Assembly (NCBI GenBank): GCA_902764915.1
Contig: CACWXY010000025.1
Coordinates: 1-46,745 of the forward strand
Direction: 5' to 3'
Length of the DNA stretch: 46,745 bases
Source of the DNA: an uncultured Eubacteriales bacterium
GTDB lineage: Bacteria; Bacillota; Clostridia; Christensenellales; Aristaeellaceae
Part shown: piece by piece, positions 15,037 to 23,916 of the stretch
How the letters are laid out: every line of letters begins with the position of its first letter
Position numbering within the stretch: position 1 is the first letter of the stretch
The notes under the pieces: model-generated
Told to the model about the DNA's origin: nothing
Databases searched by the model: none
What the model saw: only the letters and a program-made list of their open reading frames with translations
Program-made: the position numbers and the translations under genes

Positions 15037-15978
15037 TCAGGAGAGCCACATGGCTTCCATCATTATCTGTCCATCTCTCCAGCTGGTCTGATGTGCATCT
15101 CGTATCGTATCCCCACTGTGTACATGCCCGATAAGCAAAGGAGAGTGCGGGTCATGCATGGCATGGTTTTTCTGAACCTGTGCCCAGTCCTCATTGGCAT
15201 AGCAGTAACGGCACATATGCAGGCAGGTATTGTAGGCACCTATATCTGCGCCAAGATAGCAGGCACATCCCTTTCGAGCAGGTGTAAACCTTGGTACAAG
15301 AAGATGCTCCCGCAGTGCACTCTCATACATGGCTACCGTCATGCACCCGCTGCAGTCCGCACCGTACGCAGAAAGCCAGGTACCTTCCATGCAGGGACGG
15401 AGGGTCATTCCGTGACTCATCGCCATTTCAGCCATGGCCTTTCCCAATATGTGCTGTTCTTCCGCGGTAACTTCCCTGACCTGCGGAAAATTGCGCTGTG
15501 TCTTGACATACAGGTCGATAAAGCTGATCACTACAGTATGGGTATAGCCTTCCAGCTTCCGAGAAAGCTGTTCAAACGTCTCCAGATGCCGCTCCAGAGT
15601 ATATTTCCGGGACACAAGGATCGGATCATACCGCCACCCAACCCTATGCGGTCCCAATGCATCGGACAGTCGCTGAAAATCAGACGTGACTTTTTCATAG
15701 TCCGGCACATGCAGTTCGATATCCGTTCCATAGGGTGTAATGGTAACATACCAGAACTGTCCATATTCTGAAAGGCACGACAGATGCGGCAGCATTGGCG
15801 CCGGGTTTTTGGTACAGAACCCTATCAGGTCCACAACCTCCGGGGAGAGCACATAACGCGTCAGGAGCGTTGGATCATACGGACTTCGCACCAGAACATA
15901 TCCTTCCCGCAGACGATTCAGAAACCATGGCGTATAGAATGCGGGAATATCGGTCCGCTGGCCTGTATTGATAATCAC
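15037..15978 (-). CDS. DUF1848 family protein
   Basis: A 313-residue protein of the DUF1848 family, whose biochemical function is not known to me. N-terminal markers are SRRTDIPAFY-like GQRTDIPAFYTPWFLNRL and the segment GYVLVRSPYDPTLLTRYVLSPEVVDLIGFCTKNPAPML. The C-terminus has a cysteine cluster, GCACYLGADIGAYNTC...CRYCYAN (around residues 240-268), suggesting an iron-sulfur or zinc site; such proteins have been likened to radical-SAM-associated proteins. The start codon is GTG at 15978, with AAAGGAACAG upstream. It begins 12 bases after the TM1266-type regulator, so the two are one operon, which hints at a redox or Fe-S-related role. That is inference. Confidence 0.8.
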   Translation of the reverse strand: MIINTGQRTDIPAFYTPWFLNRLREGYVLVRSPYDPTLLTRYVLSPEVVDLIGFCTKNPAPMLPHLSCLSEYGQFWYVTITPYGTDIELHVPDYEKVTSDFQRLSDALGPHRVGWRYDPILVSRKYTLERHLETFEQLSRKLEGYTHTVVISFIDLYVKTQRNFPQVREVTAEEQHILGKAMAEMAMSHGMTLRPCMEGTWLSAYGADCSGCMTVAMYESALREHLLVPRFTPARKGCACYLGADIGAYNTCLHMCRYCYANEDWAQVQKNHAMHDPHSPLLIGHVHSGDTIRDAHQTSWRDGQIMMEAMWLS

Positions 15979-15990
15979 GGTCTGTTCCTT

Positions 15991-16236
15991 TCATGCGCGT
16001 GAAAATGCCGCCTTGGCACTGACCCCCGGAATTCTTCCCAGTGCGCCGGTCAGTCCGTTGATCCGGTCCAGCGGCCCATCCATGGCGATACAGATAATGC
16101 TCACATTTCTCTGTTTGTAGGGTATACCCATACGCCCAATGATATATTCATTGTATTCATGAAGAAGGTTGTTGATTTTCTCAACCATGCTCAGATCTTC
16201 GACAATAATGCTCAGTACAGCAACCCGGTTTTCCAT
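15991..16236 (-). CDS. Iron-only hydrogenase system regulator, TM1266 family
   Basis: An 81-residue ACT-like protein of the TM1266 family, usually encoded beside the [FeFe]-hydrogenase maturation genes hydEFG. Matching features are ENRVAVLSIIVED at the start, the central YNEYIIGRMGIPYKQRNVSIICIAMDGP and the C-terminal TGALGRIPGVSAKAAFS. The size is typical. No hydE, hydF, hydG or hydrogenase gene lies in this window; instead it is followed by a DUF1848 gene. The ATG has an AGAGGTGAAG site and a good promoter upstream. Confidence 0.85.
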   Translation of the reverse strand: MENRVAVLSIIVEDLSMVEKINNLLHEYNEYIIGRMGIPYKQRNVSIICIAMDGPLDRINGLTGALGRIPGVSAKAAFSRA

Positions 16237-16257
16237 TTTTCTTCACCTCTTTTGTAC

Positions 16258-16286
16258 ATCATAAGAAAAGGAAAAGACAAGTGCAA
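16258..16286 (-). promoter_or_regulatory. Promoter of the TM1266-DUF1848 operon
   Basis: On the minus strand TTGCAC (16286-16281) and TATGAT (16263-16258) are spaced by 17 bases, about 20 bases before the ATG. Confidence 0.65.
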
Positions 16287-16353
16287 GCCTGTTTCGACTT
16301 TTTCTTTCATCCCCACAAACATGTCTTTTTCCTGACAAATAGAACAAAACGGG

Positions 16354-16382
16354 TTGAGCTTTTGCAGAAAAGAGCGTACACT
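16354..16382 (+). promoter_or_regulatory. Promoter of the GPH symporter gene
   Basis: TTGAGC (16354-16359) and TACACT (16377-16382) are spaced by 17 bases, about 40 bases before the ATG. Confidence 0.6.
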
Positions 16383-16424
16383 GTCTTCGGCTGTTCACAA
16401 ATCATCTTATAGCAGGAGCATACT

Positions 16425-17780
16425 ATGAAAAAAACCATTACCAACAAACTCCTTTGGATTTTTGCTGTCGGCCAGTTTGGCTGGAGCCTATTGTCAGGCA
16501 TTGTCTCCAACTGGATGGTCTACTACTATACCGGTTCGCCGGATGCGCAGAATCCGAACACAGGCATATTTGCCTCCGGTATCACACAGAATCCCATTCT
16601 CTTCCGGCTGACACTGTTTGGTCTGGTGCTCGCCGTCGGTCGGATTTTTGACGCCGTCACAGACCCGCTGATTGCCGGCTGGTCAGACCGAAGCAATTAT
16701 AAAGGCGGCCGCCGGATTCCCTTCATGCGCGCCATCGCCATTCCTTTTTCACTGGTTACGGTGGTACTGTTTGTGCTTCCGCAGACATCGAATATCGCCG
16801 TCAATGATGTGCTGCTGTTTGTGCTGCTGATGATGTTCTATCTCTTCATGACCATCTTCTGTACACCGTACAATGCACTGATTGCAGAGCTTGGCGATAC
16901 GCAGCAGCACCGCATCAATGTGTCCACCTACATATCCTTCACCTTTATCGTCGGTCAGAGCCTTTCCTTTATGCTGCCCAATGTGGCAGGCATGCTGGAA
17001 GGCGCTTTCGGGCAGGCAGGCTCCATCCGTATGGCGGTTGCGCTCATGGCCACTATTGCCTGTATCGCCATGCTGATTCCGTCTCTGTATATCAAGGAAC
17101 GCGATTATATTGATTCCAAGCCCAGTGAAACAAACGCCTTTTCCTCACTGCTCAAGACTTTCCGAAACAGACAGTTCCGCCGTTTTGTATACAGTGATGT
17201 CATCTATTTCTTCGCACTGACGCTTTTCCAGACCGGTCTGGCCTTCTATGAAACCAAGCTGATGGAAATTGAAGACACCTGGACGTTTGTGCTGACTGCC
17301 ACCATGACCTTTATCAGCGTGTGTCTGTATCCGATTGTCAACAGACTGGCTCCGAAACTGGGTAAGAAAAAGCTGATTGTGTCAGGATTCTTCGCATATG
17401 CCTTTGTCTTCCTGATCACCTCCCTTTGCGGGAAAGGACTTCACTGGGGCTTTATCATTGCTGTATGTGCTTCCATTCCCATGGCCATTCTGGGAATTCT
17501 GCCGCAGGCATGCGTTGCGGACGTCGCCGAGCTCAGCCGGCTGGAAAGCGGAGAAGACCGCAGCGGCATGTTCTTTGCTGCCCGCACCTTCGCGTTTAAG
17601 ATGGGTCAGGCGCTTGCCATGGTTGTCTTTACTTCCGTGACTGTTGCCGAAACCGCCGCCAGCTATCGAAATACAGCCATTATCGCCACCGTAACCTGTC
17701 TGATCGGCGCATTCCTCTTCCTTCTGTATAATGAAAAGATGATTCTGGGAAATATCGAAAAACTGAAAAAGAACGCATAA
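16425..17780 (+). CDS. Glycoside-pentoside-hexuronide (GPH/MelB-type) cation:sugar symporter
   Basis: A 451-residue inner-membrane transporter of the MFS superfamily. About twelve hydrophobic helices are visible. GPH markers are FDAVTDPLIAGWSDRSNYKGGRRIPFM (helices 2-3 and loop, with the conserved Asp and basic residues) and FCTPYNALIAELGDTQQHRINVSTY. A central cytoplasmic loop lies near 225-245. Members import sugars or glycosides with Na+ or H+. The substrate cannot be predicted, but nearby glycan genes in the window make a disaccharide or glycoside plausible. The ATG follows a GCAGGAGC site. It is a single-gene unit ending in a strong terminator shared with thrS. Confidence 0.88.
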   Translation: MKKTITNKLLWIFAVGQFGWSLLSGIVSNWMVYYYTGSPDAQNPNTGIFASGITQNPILFRLTLFGLVLAVGRIFDAVTDPLIAGWSDRSNYKGGRRIPFMRAIAIPFSLVTVVLFVLPQTSNIAVNDVLLFVLLMMFYLFMTIFCTPYNALIAELGDTQQHRINVSTYISFTFIVGQSLSFMLPNVAGMLEGAFGQAGSIRMAVALMATIACIAMLIPSLYIKERDYIDSKPSETNAFSSLLKTFRNRQFRRFVYSDVIYFFALTLFQTGLAFYETKLMEIEDTWTFVLTATMTFISVCLYPIVNRLAPKLGKKKLIVSGFFAYAFVFLITSLCGKGLHWGFIIAVCASIPMAILGILPQACVADVAELSRLESGEDRSGMFFAARTFAFKMGQALAMVVFTSVTVAETAASYRNTAIIATVTCLIGAFLFLLYNEKMILGNIEKLKKNA

Positions 17781-17822
17781 ACAGGAAGGCCCTGTATCCG
17801 CTGGATACAGGGCCTTCCTGTT
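17780..17822. terminator. Bidirectional terminator between the symporter and thrS
   Basis: A perfect 20-base stem (17780-17799 with 17803-17822) closes on a 3-base loop between two converging genes. The first stem base is the last base of the symporter stop codon. Confidence 0.85.
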
Positions 17823-17856
17823 ATAGAAGCACCGAAGTACAGTACCGCCTGCGCGC

Positions 17857-19641
17857 TCAGGCCTCAGGGCTTGTCATCAGTTCCATGCAGCGCGTGCGGT
17901 TCATCGTATCGCACATGGCCAGGAATGTATCCAGCGGCACATCATGCAGCTGCTGTTTCTGGCCGCGGACCGTAATCGAAACGGTATTCTCCGCCATTTC
18001 CTTATCGCCCACTACAACAATATAAGGATCTTTCATGGTCTTGTAGAACTTGATTTTCTCGTTCATGTTCTTATCCGCATAGTCGACTTCTGTGCGGATA
18101 CCCAGATCCTGCAGCTTCTCATAGATACGCTTTGCGTATTCATTATGCTCTGTGCGGATCGGAACAATCGCCACCTGGTAGGGATTCAGCCAGAACGGGA
18201 AAGCGCCTTTGAAATGTTCAATAATAATGCCGATAAAGCGCTCGAAAGATCCATAGATTGCGCGGTGCAGTACCACCGGCTCCTGCAGCTGACCATTGGA
18301 GTCCTGATAGGTCAGACCGAAATTATGCGGGAGCTGGAAGTCAAGCTGCACTGTACCGCACTGCCATTCACGTCCCAGTGCATCCTTGATCTGCAGGTCA
18401 ATCTTGGGACCATAGAAGGCGCCATCGCCCTCATTGATCTCATAGTTGCCTTCACCGTAACGCTTGTCCAGTATACGCTTCAGGGCAGCTTCCGCACGGT
18501 TCCAGACCTCGATATCCCCCATGAAATCTTCCGGCCTTGTGGAGAATTCCGCACGATAGGTCAGACCGAACGTTGAATAGATCTTATCGGCAATCGCCAG
18601 GATCCGCTCAATCTCTTCCTCAATCTGGTTCTCCATGACAAAGGTATGGTCATCATCCTGACGGAACTCCTGCACGCGGAACAGACCATTCATCTGCCCG
18701 GACTTTTCCTTGCGATGCAGCACATCATATTCGCTGTAGCGAATAGGCAGTTCCTTATAAGAGTGAGATGTGCGCTTATATGTCATCATGGCATTAGGGC
18801 AGTTCATGGGCTTCGCACCCATCATGTCTTCCGCGTTCGGCGTCCAGTCCGTGCCCGGAACAACAAACATATTGTGCTGATAATGCGCCCAGTGTCCGGA
18901 GATCAGCCAGAGCTTTTTACTGTTGATAACCGGTGCCGAAATCTCCTGATAGCCTTCTCTGGCCTGCAGTTCGCGAGAGAAAGCAAGCAGTGCCTGATAC
19001 ATCTTAGCGCCGCGGGGCAGCCAGTAGGGCATGCCGGGGGCTGTCTCGGAGAACATGAACAGGTCCAGCTGTGTTCCAATCTTCTTGTGGTCGCGTTCCT
19101 GTGCTTCCTTGACCCAGGCAAGATGCGCCTTCAGCTGCTGTTGATCCGGGAATGCATAGACATAAATGCGCTGGAGACTGTCGCGCTTTTCATCGCCGCG
19201 CCAGTAAGCACTGGACACAGACTTTACCTTAAAGGCAGTCGACAGAAGCTCCGAGGAATTATCCACGTGCGGTCCGCGGCAGAGATCGACATAATCATCG
19301 CCGGTATAATAGATCGTCAGCTTTTCATCTTCTGGCAGATCTTCAATGACTTCTGTCTTGAATTTCTGTCCCTTGAACATGGCCAGTGCGTCGGCACGGG
19401 ATATTTCCTCCCTGCGCCACGCTTCCTTGCGCTTGAGGATTTCCTTCATCTTGGCTTCGATGACCGGAAAATCTTCCGTTGTCACGGCACGCGGCAGAAC
19501 AAAGTCATAATACAGTCCGTCCGCGATCTGCGGTCCGATCGCATACTGCACCTGATCCTTGCCGAAAATCTCAATCACAGCCTTGGCCAGAATATGAGCC
19601 AATGAGTGGCGATAGACTTCCAGAAATGCTTCTCTCTCCAT
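17857..19641 (-). CDS. thrS: Threonyl-tRNA synthetase
   Basis: A 594-residue class II aminoacyl-tRNA synthetase that charges tRNA-Thr. The editing domain comes first (HSLAHILAKAV near 11-22, with the HxxxH motif, and LCRGPHVDNSSEL). The catalytic core follows (MPYWLPRGAKMYQALL; MNCPNAMMTYKR with the zinc-binding Cys; RYSEYDVLHRKEKSGQMNGLFRVQEFRQDD; motif 3 LHRAIYGSFERFIGIIIEH), then the anticodon-binding domain. It lacks the N-terminal TGS domain of about 60 residues present in the E. coli enzyme. The ATG has a GGAGGGATAC site. Expression is controlled by the T-box leader upstream. Confidence 0.97.
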   Translation of the reverse strand: MEREAFLEVYRHSLAHILAKAVIEIFGKDQVQYAIGPQIADGLYYDFVLPRAVTTEDFPVIEAKMKEILKRKEAWRREEISRADALAMFKGQKFKTEVIEDLPEDEKLTIYYTGDDYVDLCRGPHVDNSSELLSTAFKVKSVSSAYWRGDEKRDSLQRIYVYAFPDQQQLKAHLAWVKEAQERDHKKIGTQLDLFMFSETAPGMPYWLPRGAKMYQALLAFSRELQAREGYQEISAPVINSKKLWLISGHWAHYQHNMFVVPGTDWTPNAEDMMGAKPMNCPNAMMTYKRTSHSYKELPIRYSEYDVLHRKEKSGQMNGLFRVQEFRQDDDHTFVMENQIEEEIERILAIADKIYSTFGLTYRAEFSTRPEDFMGDIEVWNRAEAALKRILDKRYGEGNYEINEGDGAFYGPKIDLQIKDALGREWQCGTVQLDFQLPHNFGLTYQDSNGQLQEPVVLHRAIYGSFERFIGIIIEHFKGAFPFWLNPYQVAIVPIRTEHNEYAKRIYEKLQDLGIRTEVDYADKNMNEKIKFYKTMKDPYIVVVGDKEMAENTVSITVRGQKQQLHDVPLDTFLAMCDTMNRTRCMELMTSPEA

Positions 19642-19681
19642 GGGTATCCCTCCTTAGTATTGTCGCACGCAAGGACCATAG

Positions 19682-19897
19682 AAAAAGGCATTCATCCCCG
19701 TGTAGGGACGAATGCCTGAACATCCGCGGTTCCACCCTGCTTGCAAAGTGCCTCTTTGATCATGCGGTATCGTGCATGAAACGCTCACGTCAAAAGATGG
19801 TATCCAAACTGCCGCTTTCGGAATCCGCTTACAGCCTGTGACGGATTCTCTCTTCACGTGCGCACAGAAGGCATGTTCCTTATCATCCGATGAGAAC
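19682..19897 (-). ncRNA. T-box riboswitch leader of thrS
   Basis: Between the promoter and thrS the minus-strand leader contains the conserved T-box AGGGTGGAACCGCGG (19738-19724), which pairs with the tRNA acceptor end in the antiterminator. A terminator hairpin follows (AGGCATTCGTCCC / GGGGATGAATGCCT, 19717-19683 region) with a TTTTTC tail. Upstream is a long stem I region. A plausible specifier is ACC (19801-19799, a Thr codon followed by A), but I assigned it by eye. Uncharged tRNA-Thr should switch on thrS. Confidence 0.92.
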
Positions 19898-19903
19898 AGG
19901 CAC

Positions 19904-19932
19904 ATCCTAGCACTTCCCACAGGGTCTGTCAA
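19904..19932 (-). promoter_or_regulatory. thrS promoter
   Basis: On the minus strand a perfect TTGACA (19932-19927), a 17-base spacer with extended TGC, and TAGGAT (19909-19904). Confidence 0.8.
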
Positions 19933-19948
19933 CCAGCATTTTCTGGGC

Positions 19949-19977
19949 TTGCACATATCCGGGAATCCTTATATACT
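19949..19977 (+). promoter_or_regulatory. Promoter of the UlaG-like hydrolase gene
   Basis: TTGCAC (19949-19954), a 17-base spacer and TATACT (19972-19977). It is back to back with the thrS promoter. Confidence 0.7.
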
Positions 19978-20054
19978 GCCAGCAAACGGGCAGCAGACGG
20001 AAAGCCTTTTCCGAAAGCGATACGCGCCTTGTATAGACAGAAAGGTTGAGCATT

Positions 20055-20861
20055 ATGTATCTGAACGGTTGGACAGACGCCCCGCTGCCCTATGGCCAGG
20101 CCCAGATGTGGTGGCTGGGGCAGATGGGCCTATTCGTGAAGCTTGGAAGTACACTTGTATCCCTTGATTATTTTGCCTCGCCAAGGGATGATCGGACCGT
20201 ACCTCCGCCGATTCCGGCGCAGGAAGTGCGCGGTGTCGCCGCTTTTCTGGGGACCCATGACCATCTGGATCACATTGATCATGAAGCCTGGGCCATCTTT
20301 CACCGTGTTCTGCCTGAAGCCAGGTTTGTCTGTCCTGCAACCTGCGTAAAGCGTGTTCTCATGGATGGGATTGCACCGGAACGTATTCTCCCCATCAATG
20401 AAGGCGAAGCACTGCAGATCGGCGATATCACCATTCGCGCCATTGCCGCGGCGCATGAGTTTCTGGACCCGGATCCCCTGACCGGCTGTTTCCCGGCACT
20501 TCAGTATATACTGGAGGGGAACGGGATACGGATCTATCACGCAGGGGATACCGTGCGCTATGAGGGAATGCTTCCCAAGCTTCAGGCCATGGGCGATATC
20601 GATATTGCCATGCTGCCGATCAATGGACGGGATGCCGTACGCTATCGGCGGAATTGCATTGGCAATATGACCTTTCAGGAGGCTGTCGACCTTACCGGCG
20701 CGCTGCATCCTCGCCTTGTCATCCCGGGGCACTGGGATATGTTCCGGGAAAACAGTGAGAATCCGGAAAAATTCCGGGACTATCTGGATGCCAAGTATCC
20801 AGGGCAGACAAAGTGCCTGATTCCTTCCTATCTGGAGCGCATCGATTACCAAAGGGGATAG
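20055..20861 (+). CDS. Metallo-beta-lactamase-fold hydrolase, UlaG-like
   Basis: A 268-residue cytoplasmic metallohydrolase resembling UlaG (L-ascorbate-6-phosphate lactonase). The metal-binding motif THDHLDHIDHEAW (around residues 70-82) is followed by HAGDTV and by IPGHWDMF. The insertions LPINGRDAVRYRRNCIGNM are typical of the UlaG group. No ascorbate transport genes are nearby, so the natural substrate is uncertain. ATG 20055 has AAAGG upstream; TTG 20046 in the same frame is less likely. The last codons and stop lie inside the terminator stem shared with miaA. Confidence 0.82.
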   Translation: MYLNGWTDAPLPYGQAQMWWLGQMGLFVKLGSTLVSLDYFASPRDDRTVPPPIPAQEVRGVAAFLGTHDHLDHIDHEAWAIFHRVLPEARFVCPATCVKRVLMDGIAPERILPINEGEALQIGDITIRAIAAAHEFLDPDPLTGCFPALQYILEGNGIRIYHAGDTVRYEGMLPKLQAMGDIDIAMLPINGRDAVRYRRNCIGNMTFQEAVDLTGALHPRLVIPGHWDMFRENSENPEKFRDYLDAKYPGQTKCLIPSYLERIDYQRG

Positions 20862-20881
20862 TGCATCGCACTATCCCCTTT
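20851..20881. terminator. Bidirectional terminator overlapping two stop codons
   Basis: AAAGGGGATAGTGC (20851-20864) pairs perfectly with GCACTATCCCCTTT (20868-20881) around a 3-base loop. The stem contains the UlaG-like stop (20859-20861) and the miaA stop (20873-20871). Confidence 0.85.
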
Positions 20882-21803
20882 CAGATGATGCCCCGGCAAA
20901 ATACTGAAGCGCTGCTGTAAGCAGTCCTTCCGACAGGGCATCTGTCCACAGAACATTTTCCTCCCGCCGCATCCATGTCAGCTGCCGTTTGGCATAGTGC
21001 CGTGTATGCAGACAGATAAGGTCCCTCGCTTCCGCAGGCGTGCTCTCGCCCCGGACACATGGCACCATTTCCTTGTACCCGATTCCCTGCATAGCCTGAC
21101 AGGCAGGATCCACACCGGCAGCCAGCAGTCCCTGCACTTCCTGTGCAAGACCATCCTGCATCATCTGATCCACCCGTGCGTCGATACGCGTATAGAGTGT
21201 ATGCCGGTCCATGTCCAGCGTCATTACCCTATAGGCATAGCGTGCCTCCCCTTCGATCTGCCGCTGGGCTGACATGGGTATGCCCGTTACTGCATAGATT
21301 TCCAGTGCCCGGATCACCCGCCGCACATCATTCACATGCAGCCGGGCTGCCGTCGGGGGGTCCACCCGTGACAGTTCCTGGTACAAGGCTTCCCGTCCGC
21401 CCTCTTTCTCGGCCCGGCGTTCCATTGCTGCCCTGATTTCCGGATCCGCGGCCGTATCCCCCATCGCCATGGGATGCCGCAATGCACGCAGATAAAAGCC
21501 GGTGCCGCCCACGAACAGCGGCGTCTTTCCCCGGGAAAGGATCTGTGCACAGCATGCTTCCGCTGCGCTCTGATACATGCTCACGGAATAGTTTTCCATA
21601 GGGGAAACCACATCCAGCATATGATGCGGAATGCGGGTTCTTTCTTCGCGTGTAGGTTTTGCCGTACCTATATCCATACCGGTATAGATCTGCATGGAAT
21701 CCATGCAGACGATTTCGCACCCCAACCGTTCCGCTATCTGTAGCGCAAGGGACGATTTTCCGCTGGCTGTCGGACCGGTGATGACATAACATGTGTCCCG
21801 CAT
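20871..21803 (-). CDS. miaA: tRNA dimethylallyltransferase
   Basis: A 310-residue enzyme that adds a dimethylallyl group to N6 of A37 in tRNAs reading UNN codons. Visible are the P-loop ITGPTASGKSSLA (8-20), DSMQIYTGMDIGTAKPTREE (the substrate-binding DSxQxYxxxxIxTAKP motif), PHHMLDVVSP, FVGGTGFYLRAL and the tRNA-binding DVRRVIRALEIY. It is the last gene of the long minus-strand operon and starts 14 bases after mutL. MiaB, four genes upstream, acts on the product of this reaction. Confidence 0.96.
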   Translation of the reverse strand: MRDTCYVITGPTASGKSSLALQIAERLGCEIVCMDSMQIYTGMDIGTAKPTREERTRIPHHMLDVVSPMENYSVSMYQSAAEACCAQILSRGKTPLFVGGTGFYLRALRHPMAMGDTAADPEIRAAMERRAEKEGGREALYQELSRVDPPTAARLHVNDVRRVIRALEIYAVTGIPMSAQRQIEGEARYAYRVMTLDMDRHTLYTRIDARVDQMMQDGLAQEVQGLLAAGVDPACQAMQGIGYKEMVPCVRGESTPAEARDLICLHTRHYAKRQLTWMRREENVLWTDALSEGLLTAALQYFAGASSERG

Positions 21804-21817
21804 GGAATCCCTCCTGT

Positions 21818-23905
21818 CTACGACGGCTGGATCCGCCGGAATTTACGGTCCAGTTCTGCATGGGAAAGCGCTACCACCAGCGGCCGTCCATGCGGGCATG
21901 TGGGCGTGACATGCTGGTCCACCAGTTGTTCCGCCAGATAGCGCAGATCGGCCTCTCCCAGCGATTCCCCGCCTTTGACCGAATGCTTGCAGGCTGTCTG
22001 CAGTATGGCATCCCTGCGCTTTTGCAGTGTAAACGTATGCGGTTCACTCTCCAGTTCATCCAGAAGTTCCCGCACAAACTGCACGGTCTGCACCTGTCCG
22101 AGAATCATAGGGATGGAGCGGATCGCCAGTTCCGTTTCTCCCATGGCATCCATTTCCAGTCCCAGGCTGCGGAGCAGGTCCCGGTTTTCCATGGCGACCT
22201 CCATGTCCCGCGGCGTCACACGCATGATCTCAGGAACAAGAAGTGTCTGTCCGGCCCGTTCCGTATCATAGGCTTTCATCATGGATTCATAATTCAGACG
22301 CTCATGTGCCGCATGCTGGTCAATCATGAGCAGCTGATCCTCATACTCCAGAAGGATATAAGTGTGGAAGACGGCTCCCAGGATCCGCATAGGCTTGGGT
22401 GTCTGATCCAGGAAAGAATAGTTTTCACCGACTTTCGTTGTGTCCGCGTTCTTACCCGTATGGGGCAGAGACTCGTCCGGTGTGCCAGAGAAAGTCTCCC
22501 CTCCTTCATGGGCCGTCTGTGATGTGATATCCGGGAAGGAAGCGCTGCCGGTTTTGGCTTCCGCTTTCTCCTCTGCATCCGCCAGAGACATGCCCGGCGC
22601 GCTGACCGTGCTTCTGTCCTCCTTGGGCAGTGATTTTGGCATGATCGGTGTAGACGTCTGTCCGACAGCCTTCGGGTATGACGGGGATTCCTTTGCCGGC
22701 GCAGGCGCGATGTCCGATGCAGGAGCTCCAGCCATGGTCGCTGCGCTTCCGGAGAGTGTCTGTACAGTGCTCTGCGAAGCAGGATGCCCCGATGCCGTTT
22801 CTGCATTCTTTGCTTCGGACACAACCGGTATGACCTGGACCTGGGCTGAAGAAACAGGCGTGTCCTCTGTCAGCTTCATGACTTCCGGCCGCTCAAAAGG
22901 ATCCGGATCCGTCAGGCTTTCCTTCACCAAAGAGGCGATCGTCTGCTGCACCTGAAACTCGTCCTGGAAACGCACCTGCAGTTTATTGGGATGTACATTT
23001 ACATCCACGGCTTCATAGGGCATGGTAATATGCAGAATACACATGGGAAAGCGGCCAATCATGACACGTTCCTTCACGCCTTCCTCAACACCCGAGGACA
23101 GTACACCAGACTGCAGATAGCGCCCGTTAATAAAGAAGTGTTCGCCTCCGCGGTTGCCGCGTCCGCTCTCACCGACGCCCACATAGCCTTCTACCACCAT
23201 ACCGCACCGGTTCCCGGAGACTTTCCGGGTCGTGGGGCGCAGCATTTCATCCCCCAGAATACAGAAGGCCGCAGACTCCAGTTTTCCGTCACCGGGGGAC
23301 TGATATACCGTTTTTCCCTGATTGACATAGCGAAATGCCACGTCTGGCCTGGATAGAATGGCCTGCACCATCATTTCTGAAACAAGCCCGGCTTCAGTCG
23401 ACGGCTTTTTCAGGAACTTCAGACGTACCGGAGCGTTAAAGAACAGATCACGGACTTCCATGCTGGTACCGTCAGGGCAGGCGGTTTCCTCCAGGCTCTG
23501 TATCACCCCGCCTTCACAGACCGCGCGCAGCCCCACGTCATCATGCCGTGTTTTCGTGCGACACACAATCCTGCCCACAGCTGCAATACTGGCCAGTGCC
23601 TCCCCGCGAAAGCCCAGCGTTCCGATGGAGGACAGGTCCTCGGAACACGTGATCTTGCTGGTCGCATGCCGTTCAAAGGCCATACGGATATCCCGGCTTT
23701 CAATCCCGCTGCCGTTATCCGTGACCCGGAAATAGGAGATCCCGCCGTCTCGGATCTCCACGGTAATATGATCTGCCCCGGCATCCAGACTGTTTTCCAC
23801 CAGTTCCTTAATCGCGGCTGCCGGCCGTTCAACCACTTCCCCCGCGGCAATCTTTCCGATGACTTCATCGGAGAGCAGTCGAATCCTTGGGTTTTCCTTA
23901 TTCAT
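21818..23905 (-). CDS. mutL: DNA mismatch repair protein MutL
   Basis: A 695-residue GHKL ATPase linking MutS recognition to strand removal. The N-terminal ATPase domain shows IAAGEVVERPAAAIKELVENSLDAGA, DNGSGI, TSKI and GTLGFRGEALASIA. A variable Ala/Ser/Pro-rich linker runs from about 335 to 500. The C-terminal dimerisation domain has the endonuclease motif DQHAAHERLNYE and CPHGRP, so this MutL nicks DNA itself, as in bacteria lacking MutH. It starts 11 bases after the mutS stop. Confidence 0.96.
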   Translation of the reverse strand: MNKENPRIRLLSDEVIGKIAAGEVVERPAAAIKELVENSLDAGADHITVEIRDGGISYFRVTDNGSGIESRDIRMAFERHATSKITCSEDLSSIGTLGFRGEALASIAAVGRIVCRTKTRHDDVGLRAVCEGGVIQSLEETACPDGTSMEVRDLFFNAPVRLKFLKKPSTEAGLVSEMMVQAILSRPDVAFRYVNQGKTVYQSPGDGKLESAAFCILGDEMLRPTTRKVSGNRCGMVVEGYVGVGESGRGNRGGEHFFINGRYLQSGVLSSGVEEGVKERVMIGRFPMCILHITMPYEAVDVNVHPNKLQVRFQDEFQVQQTIASLVKESLTDPDPFERPEVMKLTEDTPVSSAQVQVIPVVSEAKNAETASGHPASQSTVQTLSGSAATMAGAPASDIAPAPAKESPSYPKAVGQTSTPIMPKSLPKEDRSTVSAPGMSLADAEEKAEAKTGSASFPDITSQTAHEGGETFSGTPDESLPHTGKNADTTKVGENYSFLDQTPKPMRILGAVFHTYILLEYEDQLLMIDQHAAHERLNYESMMKAYDTERAGQTLLVPEIMRVTPRDMEVAMENRDLLRSLGLEMDAMGETELAIRSIPMILGQVQTVQFVRELLDELESEPHTFTLQKRRDAILQTACKHSVKGGESLGEADLRYLAEQLVDQHVTPTCPHGRPLVVALSHAELDRKFRRIQPS

Positions 23906-23916
23906 CCATGCCTCCC

